DNA from: a bacterium UBA1790
GTDB taxonomy: Bacteria > Bacteroidota > Bacteroidia > Bacteroidales > Muribaculaceae
NCBI GenBank assembly: GCA_002314465.1
Contig: DCGA01000152.1
Span: forward strand, 1-11,365
Length of the DNA: 11,365 nt
Direction: 5' to 3'
This document shows, in pieces, positions 6,459 to 11,365 of the stretch (the stretch's first letter is position 1; every line of letters begins with the position of its first letter). The notes under the pieces are model-generated. The model had not been told where the DNA came from. It worked only from the letters and a program-made list of their open reading frames with translations, and did not search any database. The position numbers were made by a program, and so were the translations under genes.

Positions 6459-7433
6459 ATGCGCAAGATTATCACTATAGCCGAGTCGGTACTCGACACC
6501 GAGTATCAGGGTGGGCAGCCGCTACGTTCGTTCGTAGGCGGTCGCATCCCTTGCGCCGCAGCGTCACTGGCTCAGGCTGGTGTAGCCACCTTCATGGTGA
6601 GCGAGTGCACCACCGATGCCGTGGGCGATATCATCGTCAACTACCTGAGCGACCACAAGGTTAATGTCGACAGCATCGACCGCTATCCCGACGGAGCAAC
6701 GGCTTTTTCGGCAATTTTCAAGGGTGAAAAGGGCACCGAAAGCATCGTCAACTACGGCAACTACCCCGAAGAGCGCTTCAAGGTGATATGGCCGCGCATC
6801 GACAAGGACGACATCGTTATCATCGGTTCGCTCTACTCGGTTGACCTGCCCCAGCGCGCGGGACTGTTCGAGATGGTTTCTTATGCCGTCGAGCGCAAGG
6901 CAATCATCATCTATCTGCCAGGTTTCCAGCACGGCATCAACTTCCGCATCACTCGCGTGATGCCCAACATACTCGAGAACCTCGAGGTGTCCGACATCGT
7001 CATCGCGCAAGAACAGGATATCAACACCATCTTCCCCGACGAAAGCAGCGAAGAGGCCTACCGCAACCACATAGAGTTCTACTGCAACAACTACCTGCAC
7101 ATCTACCCGGGTACCGTCGTTAAGCGCTATCACAGCACGCCCGGCCCCGAATGTACCTACGAGGGTAACAATTGCACCGACAACTGGTTGGGTTGGCAAG
7201 CGGGATTCACTGCCGGCATTGCATTCTCGCTGCTGGCTCAGGGCGTGACCCACGACTCTCTGCCCTCACTGGGCGAGGCGGCATGGCAAGGCATCATCGA
7301 CGAGGCAATGCAATGGGCACAAGCCTCGACCGGACCCGACAACTGCGTCAACGCCGAGTTTGCCGCAAGCCGTCAGCCGGCTCTCGAGCAAGGTCTGCTC
7401 AACTACGAGAAATCCAAAACTGAACAAGAATAA
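6459..7433 (+). CDS. PfkB-fold carbohydrate kinase homologue, catalytic Asp apparently replaced
   Basis: This 324-residue protein has the ribokinase/PfkB layout. An N-terminal strand (IITIAESVLDTEY) is followed by a Gly-Gly turn, FVGGRIPCAAASLAQAG, at about 25-41, then VSECTTDAVGDIIVNYL, TAFSAIF in the lid region, and DIVIIGSLYSVDLP. The C-terminal signature should read D-T-x-G-A-G-D-x-F-x-x-G. Here it reads DNWLGWQAGFTAG at about 241-253. The GAGD anion-hole/base motif is GWQA, putting Ala248 where the catalytic Asp is expected. It may therefore be a non-catalytic sugar or nucleotide binder, or a kinase with a shifted active site. The frame is open 34 codons upstream, but that part overlaps the isomerase gene, so the ATG at 6459 is preferred. 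The TPR-like gene follows after 16 bases, indicating one operon. Substrate is unknown. Confidence 0.8.
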   Translation: MRKIITIAESVLDTEYQGGQPLRSFVGGRIPCAAASLAQAGVATFMVSECTTDAVGDIIVNYLSDHKVNVDSIDRYPDGATAFSAIFKGEKGTESIVNYGNYPEERFKVIWPRIDKDDIVIIGSLYSVDLPQRAGLFEMVSYAVERKAIIIYLPGFQHGINFRITRVMPNILENLEVSDIVIAQEQDINTIFPDESSEEAYRNHIEFYCNNYLHIYPGTVVKRYHSTPGPECTYEGNNCTDNWLGWQAGFTAGIAFSLLAQGVTHDSLPSLGEAAWQGIIDEAMQWAQASTGPDNCVNAEFAASRQPALEQGLLNYEKSKTEQE

Positions 7434-7449
7434 ACAACTATAACAGGCA

Positions 7450-8448
7450 ATGAAACCACTGCAACTCACATTTGCGTTCCCGCATCTCAACAACGACATG
7501 ACCATAGCGCAGGCTCAAATCAAGCGCACTGCCGCAATGCCGTCCACCGAGGGCCTCGCCCCCGATGTTGTTCTCGACATGCGCATGACCTACGCACAGT
7601 TTCTCATTGCCGACCACCGCACCGTGCAAGCGTCGCAGGTTATCGACGACATGATTTATAGCGACGAACTGCTGCCCACCATCCCGCCCATCTACAACAC
7701 ATGGCTGTGGGTGGCACGCATGACGCTGCTCGTGGCCGAGGAGTCGTGGGCACTGGCACTGGGTAGTGCCGAGAACGCTCTGCAGCAACTGGCCTCTATC
7801 CCCGGCAAGAAGAACGAGGACTACATGGCGCTGCTCGTGGCAATCCTCTACAACCTTGCCGCTGTGCACAATGCCACAGGCGACAACAGCCGCGCATCAA
7901 AGGAACTGACCAAGACTCAGCAACTGCTTGAGCGCATGGTCAAGAAGAACGAAGCACGATTCTCGGTAATGCTCCTCCATGCCATCGAGGCTTCAACCGA
8001 TATCATCAGTTCGCGCACCAAGCAGATGAACGTCCTCGCACACTACCAGACTATCATCGATGCCAATACACTCATGCTGGGCACAGGTAGCGAGGCCGAC
8101 ACACGCCGCGCGCTCAACGAACTCGTCGACACCCTGCGCAAGGAAGGCGAGATAATGCTCGAGATGGGCAACGGGCGAAACGCCGTCAAGTACTACACCA
8201 AGGCTCTGCGTTACCAGAAGAAACTCAACGAACCCCTCGGGCAGCGAGACCTCACACTCAGTATAGGCCTTGCACGCGCACTCATGCGCCTCATCAACCG
8301 ACGCGCAGCAGCCGAGCAACTCCTCAACTCGCTCCTGCCCCTGGCACGCAAACTCGGCGCATCCAACGAGATTATCGAAATCGAAAACCTCCTCTCGAGC
8401 AAAACACGCAACTTCAACATCATGACCCTCCTCAAGGGCATCTTCTAA
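7450..8448 (+). CDS. TPR-like helical protein of unknown function
   Basis: A 332-residue protein without signal peptide or membrane segment, so probably cytosolic. It is almost entirely helical. TPR-like helix pairs are visible at about 95-120 (ESWALALGSAENALQQL), 125-160 (YNLAAVHNATGDNSRASKELTKTQQLLERM), 220-255 (EGEIMLEMGNGRNAVKYYTKALRYQKKL) and 260-300. The repeat around GNGRNAVKYYTKALRYQKKL is the clearest TPR match. I do not recognise a named family. It starts 16 bases after the PfkB-fold gene and is very likely cotranscribed with it. TPR proteins usually act as scaffolds, so a role in holding or sensing the products of the two upstream genes is possible but unproven. Confidence 0.8.
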   Translation: MKPLQLTFAFPHLNNDMTIAQAQIKRTAAMPSTEGLAPDVVLDMRMTYAQFLIADHRTVQASQVIDDMIYSDELLPTIPPIYNTWLWVARMTLLVAEESWALALGSAENALQQLASIPGKKNEDYMALLVAILYNLAAVHNATGDNSRASKELTKTQQLLERMVKKNEARFSVMLLHAIEASTDIISSRTKQMNVLAHYQTIIDANTLMLGTGSEADTRRALNELVDTLRKEGEIMLEMGNGRNAVKYYTKALRYQKKLNEPLGQRDLTLSIGLARALMRLINRRAAAEQLLNSLLPLARKLGASNEIIEIENLLSSKTRNFNIMTLLKGIF

Positions 8449-8449
8449 C

Positions 8450-8465
8450 ACCTATTATAATAGGT
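8450..8465. promoter_or_regulatory. 16-bp perfect palindrome before the regulator gene
   Basis: ACCTATTATAATAGGT is a perfect palindrome in the 32-base gap between the TPR-like gene and the regulator. It has no loop and no T-run, so it is a poor terminator and a better protein-binding site. Its central ATTATAAT recurs at the exact centre of the larger palindrome at 10193-10224, behind the regulator. Confidence 0.45.
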
Positions 8466-8480
8466 ACACGCGACAAGACG

Positions 8481-10151
8481 TTGAAACGACTTCTCATAAT
8501 AATATCCATAGCCGTAACCCTGGCCACACTGATGGTTCTCGCAAGCTGGAAGCCATCACAGCGCTACGATGCCGACCTCATGACGGCCTATCAACGCCTG
8601 GAGCAGATGCCGCTGCCTCTCCTCGACAGTATTGCCGAGGCCTATTTCTATGGAGGTCTGCACGATAGCGCCTACGTGTGCTACCGCATCATTGAAGCCA
8701 AGGACGAAAGCGTGGAAGATAATATCGCCAGTATAGGACACGCCAAGACCTGCATTGGAATACTTGACTTTGAAATATACAACGAATACAACAAAGCCAA
8801 CACACAACTGCTCGAGGCCGAAAACTTCGCCAAGCAACACAACCTTTCCCAAGAGTTCCCCTACATTTACCTCACGATGGCCGATGTGCAATTTGAAAGC
8901 AATGTGCTCAAAGACTATAAATTTTCTCCCGAAATTTTCAAGTCGCTGCAAAGGGCGTTTGACTGTGCAATAAGCCATAGCGACCTTTACATCGCAAGCA
9001 TTGCATTCAACAACCTGGCCAGCGCAGCCGTAAAGTACAACATGGTACAGCAGTTTGAACCAAACATTGCACGCTACAAGCAGGCTCTCGTCGCATACTC
9101 TAACACTCCCGGGAAACGTGATGCTTCGCCACGAGACAGCATGATCATGGCCGACTACAACATTGCACTCGCCGACGCAATGTCACACTACTACCATGGC
9201 GAGTACGGAGAGGCGGTAAAGGCGTTCGACCAGATGAGAGGGCACATACTGAAAAAATCACAAGTTAGTAGGGCAAACTTTGAGGTATGCATCTCTTTGT
9301 TCAAGTACAATGCACACAGGAAACTCAACGACAATGCGGCTGCACTTGCCGACCTTGACGAAATCGAAGCTATAGCCACCAATGACCTGCTCATGCTTGA
9401 GCTTCTCTTTGAAAGGGTGAAATTCTGCAAGCAACTTGGGCTTAATGCCAAGGCTACACAGTACGAACTTGAATACTACAAGCGCAAAGACACTTTCTTG
9501 CAGCAATGCAACCTGATGTCTACGAGCCAGGCCGAACTCGAATACAAGTTGCAGCAAACTCTCTATGAGGTAAACGAGCAACGCATGAGCAAACTGGCTC
9601 TGCAAAAACTCATCTTCTGGATAACCCTGTTTGCTGTAGCCCTTGCCGTTACACTGGTAATTCTCTTCTTCAAGAATCGTGACCTGCGAGAGAAGAACCT
9701 TAATTTATATAACAGAGTTCAGGAGATGATTGCCGACAACAACGGCAACTCGACTCCCGAGCACGACAACAAGGACGCCCAACGCAACAACGACCCTGCT
9801 GTGCTCGCTATCATGGATAAGGTTAACGCTGTACTCCAGACATCACAAGAGATTTTTGAGAACGGATTCTCTCTACATCGACTTGCACAGATGGTTGATG
9901 CTTCGGCCAACGATGTATCAAATGCCATAAACCGCATCACAGGGAAAAACTTCAACGAATTGCTTAGCGACTTCCGCATCAAGGAAGCCTGCCGTCGAAT
10001 GAACGACCAGACGTCGTATGGCGACATGACTATCGCGGCAATTGCCGATAGTGTGGGTATCAAATCACGCTCTAACTTCTATACTTTGTTCAAGAAAACG
10101 ACAGGACTCACGCCATCGGCCTATTTGAAAATCAAGCGCGAACAAGCCTAA
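8481..10151 (+). CDS. Membrane-anchored TPR / AraC-type HTH transcriptional regulator
   Basis: A 556-residue protein when started at TTG 8481. The first 25 residues (MKRLLIIISIAVTLATLMVL) form a signal peptide or anchor. Starting at the next in-frame ATG (8532, Met18) would cut this in half, so TTG is preferred although rare. Residues about 30-370 are helical and TPR-like, probably periplasmic. A transmembrane helix, LIFWITLFAVALAVTLVILFF, lies at about 377-397. A charged linker follows (about 400-455). The cytosolic C-terminus (about 461-553) is an AraC-family domain with two HTH units: FSLHRLAQMVDAS...VSNAINRITGKNFNELLSDFRIKEACRRM and IAAIADSVGIKSRSNFYTLFKKTTGLTPSAYL. This TPR-TM-HTH form without a kinase domain is a Bacteroidota pattern for sensing outside the cytoplasm and acting directly on DNA. 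It is followed by the control region of the BspA-like gene, its most obvious candidate target. Confidence 0.9.
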   Translation: MKRLLIIISIAVTLATLMVLASWKPSQRYDADLMTAYQRLEQMPLPLLDSIAEAYFYGGLHDSAYVCYRIIEAKDESVEDNIASIGHAKTCIGILDFEIYNEYNKANTQLLEAENFAKQHNLSQEFPYIYLTMADVQFESNVLKDYKFSPEIFKSLQRAFDCAISHSDLYIASIAFNNLASAAVKYNMVQQFEPNIARYKQALVAYSNTPGKRDASPRDSMIMADYNIALADAMSHYYHGEYGEAVKAFDQMRGHILKKSQVSRANFEVCISLFKYNAHRKLNDNAAALADLDEIEAIATNDLLMLELLFERVKFCKQLGLNAKATQYELEYYKRKDTFLQQCNLMSTSQAELEYKLQQTLYEVNEQRMSKLALQKLIFWITLFAVALAVTLVILFFKNRDLREKNLNLYNRVQEMIADNNGNSTPEHDNKDAQRNNDPAVLAIMDKVNAVLQTSQEIFENGFSLHRLAQMVDASANDVSNAINRITGKNFNELLSDFRIKEACRRMNDQTSYGDMTIAAIADSVGIKSRSNFYTLFKKTTGLTPSAYLKIKREQA

Positions 10152-10192
10152 AAAACGAACAAATCACAACATAACAGTCCGTTTTTATCACA

Positions 10193-10224
10193 AATATGTT
10201 CTAAATTATAATCTGGAACATATT
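10193..10224. promoter_or_regulatory. 32-bp near-perfect palindrome upstream of the BspA-like gene
   Basis: AATATGTTC (10193-10201) and GAACATATT (10216-10224) are perfect 9-base inverted arms. The spacer holds the palindrome ATTATAAT (10205-10212) exactly on the same centre. Of 16 symmetric pairs only two do not match, and one of those would be a G-T wobble in RNA. It lies 42 bases after the regulator stop and just upstream of the poly-G promoter. It is a candidate operator. As a terminator it would lack a T-run. Confidence 0.5.
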
Positions 10225-10234
10225 CTATGCCTTA

Positions 10235-10269
10235 TTTCTGGGGGGGGGGGAGTGAATTCAGTAAATTTG
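10235..10269 (+). promoter_or_regulatory. Candidate promoter of the BspA-like gene with an 11-G tract in its spacer
   Basis: TAAATTTG (10262-10269), followed by C, matches the -7 consensus TAnnTTTG. The expected -33 region falls on TTTCTG (10235-10240), an imperfect match, 21 bases upstream. A run of 11 G (10240-10250) fills half of the spacer. The predicted transcription start is near 10274, about 20 bases before the ATG at 10295. A change in the number of Gs would change the -33/-7 spacing. The -7 box is clear and the -33 assignment is not. Confidence 0.55.
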
Positions 10270-10294
10270 CCGTAGACAAAATCATTCTTTTGTT

Positions 10295-11254
10295 ATGGTG
10301 AAGAAACTGATTACATCCATTGCCTTTTTCGTGGTAATATTAGCAGTGGCATTACCGTCGTTCGCTCAAAGCGCAAACGGGGTAGCCGCCACGGTTAATT
10401 CCATGGATTATATAATCGATGGCGACTCGGCAACCCTTGTCTGTGGTAAAAAACGACAAGGCTCTTTATCAATCCCCACTACTATCAACTATGAGGGTAA
10501 TAACTATCGCGTCACGGCAATTGGAGATACAGCATTTCAAGGTAGCACGCTTATCACTTCCGTCGTTATCCCTAAAACCATAAAGTCTATCGGCAGGGCG
10601 GCTTTCTCTGGTTGCGCGGTTCTCAAAATAGTAAACATCAGTACCGGCGTCTCATCAATAGGCAACAACGCCTTTGCATACTGTCCCAAACTCGCAACGG
10701 TCTACTATAGCTCTAAGATAATTGGTGATTATATGTTTGATAGTTGTGATGCGCTTACTTCCATTTCATTTGGCAGCGTGGTCACCTCTATTGGAATCAG
10801 TGCTTTCCAAGACTGCACTCGGCTTGCTTCTATCAGCAATACATACGGAACATCATTCCCCGATGGACTTGTATCAATCGGTAACTACGCGTTCTCTGGC
10901 TGTTCCAGTCTCAAGTCTGTCAAACTACCTGGAAGCCTTACGTCTATCGGAAGATTTGCCTTTGGCTATTGCACAAACCTTTCGACCGTAATATTCCCCG
11001 ACAACGCATGCTCAATTGGTGATTACGCTTTTGCCAATTGTACTACGCTTGATAATGTTTCCCTGCCGTCAAGCACAGCAACAATAGGAACTCATGCTTT
11101 TGATTACTGTACGAAACTTTCATCCCTAACAATCCAAGACGGCATCAACTCGATAGGCAACTATAGTTTCAGCAACTGCACAAAACTCAAGTCGATAACT
11201 ATCCCTAACAGTATAACATCTATCGGCGAAGGGGCTTTCTGGTCATGTATCTAA
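10295..11254 (+). CDS. Secreted BspA-like leucine-rich-repeat protein, apparently truncated
   Basis: This 319-residue protein has a Sec signal peptide (MVKKLITSIAFFVVILAVALPSFA, cut near residue 24). After a short entry strand (MDYIIDGDSATLVC) come about nine or ten LRR_5/TpLRR units of roughly 23 residues, with the pattern L-x-x-I-x-I-P-x-x-x-x-x-I-G-x-x-A-F-x-x-C (for example LKSITIPNSITSIGEGAFWSC). BspA-like proteins are surface or secreted proteins, often linked to adhesion. It stops directly after a repeat boundary (FWSCI), with no C-terminal T9SS sorting domain or anchor. The roughly 110 bases behind it show no continuing repeat in another frame. The codons are more AT-rich than in the housekeeping genes, suggesting transfer or rearrangement. 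It is probably regulated by the poly-G promoter and the palindrome upstream. Confidence 0.88.
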   Translation: MVKKLITSIAFFVVILAVALPSFAQSANGVAATVNSMDYIIDGDSATLVCGKKRQGSLSIPTTINYEGNNYRVTAIGDTAFQGSTLITSVVIPKTIKSIGRAAFSGCAVLKIVNISTGVSSIGNNAFAYCPKLATVYYSSKIIGDYMFDSCDALTSISFGSVVTSIGISAFQDCTRLASISNTYGTSFPDGLVSIGNYAFSGCSSLKSVKLPGSLTSIGRFAFGYCTNLSTVIFPDNACSIGDYAFANCTTLDNVSLPSSTATIGTHAFDYCTKLSSLTIQDGINSIGNYSFSNCTKLKSITIPNSITSIGEGAFWSCI

Positions 11255-11297
11255 CAATGCCTAAACAACCATGAATAACACAAAGTAACAAGAATTA

Positions 11298-11335
11298 AAG
11301 TGTTGAAAATCAATACAGTTTAAATTTTAACACTT
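11298..11335 (+). repeat. Weak 11-bp inverted repeat after the BspA-like gene
   Basis: AAGTGTTGAAA (11298-11308) pairs with TTTTAACACTT (11325-11335), with one G-T pair and a 16-base loop. It is AT-rich and is not followed by a T-run, so it is only a weak terminator candidate. The rest of 11255-11365 shows no gene. Confidence 0.3.
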
Positions 11336-11365
11336 CAGACTTCATATTTGTTAGTTCCGAATTTT

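Noticed and set aside
10193..10224. Invertible promoter of the Bacteroides type
   Set aside because: The arms are only 9 bp with 14 bp between them, too close for a recombinase-inverted segment, and no recombinase gene is in the window.

Overview
The window looks like chromosomal DNA from a Bacteroidales bacterium. Three things point there: promoter -7 boxes of the form TAnnTTTG, a SusC/RagA-like outer-membrane beta-barrel protein of a Bacteroidota type, and a membrane-anchored TPR/AraC-HTH regulator of a Bacteroidota type. The family (for example Muribaculaceae or Prevotellaceae) cannot be fixed from sequence reading alone.

Layout. (1) 27-3026, minus strand: an orphan outer-membrane TonB-receptor-like barrel with a Pro/Gly tail. 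No SusD partner lies in the window. (2) 3027-3524: a gene-poor stretch of about 500 bp with two divergent -7 boxes, a doubtful 37-codon ORF, a mosaic of short direct repeats and the tRNA terminator. (3) 3525-3607, minus: tRNA-Tyr(GTA), whose promoter is back to back with that of (4) recF - DUF721/dciA-like - hotdog thioesterase (3718-5615, plus), a tightly spaced replication/repair operon. (5) 5616-5806: spacer with a perfect GC-rich hairpin and a promoter that sits directly on the next start codon. (6) A plus-strand run: single-domain arabinose-5-phosphate isomerase (Kdo/LPS pathway), a PfkB-fold protein that seems to lack the catalytic Asp, a TPR-like cytosolic protein, then a TPR/TM/AraC-HTH regulator with a TTG start. 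(7) 10152-10294: a control region with a 32-bp near-palindrome, an 11-G tract and a -7 box, in front of (8) a secreted BspA-like leucine-rich-repeat protein (10295-11254) that ends abruptly inside a repeat.

The most notable region is 8450-11254. A membrane-spanning regulator is flanked by two palindromes with the same ATTATAAT core. The downstream one lies next to a promoter whose presumed -33/-7 spacer contains an 11-G run. This would fit a switchable (slipped-strand), regulator-controlled surface-protein gene. The BspA-like gene is visibly more AT-rich than the housekeeping genes and may be acquired or rearranged. The second point of interest is the isomerase/degenerate PfkB pair, where a non-catalytic sugar-kinase fold could act as a ligand sensor for an isomerase that lacks the usual CBS domains. 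Both interpretations are inference.
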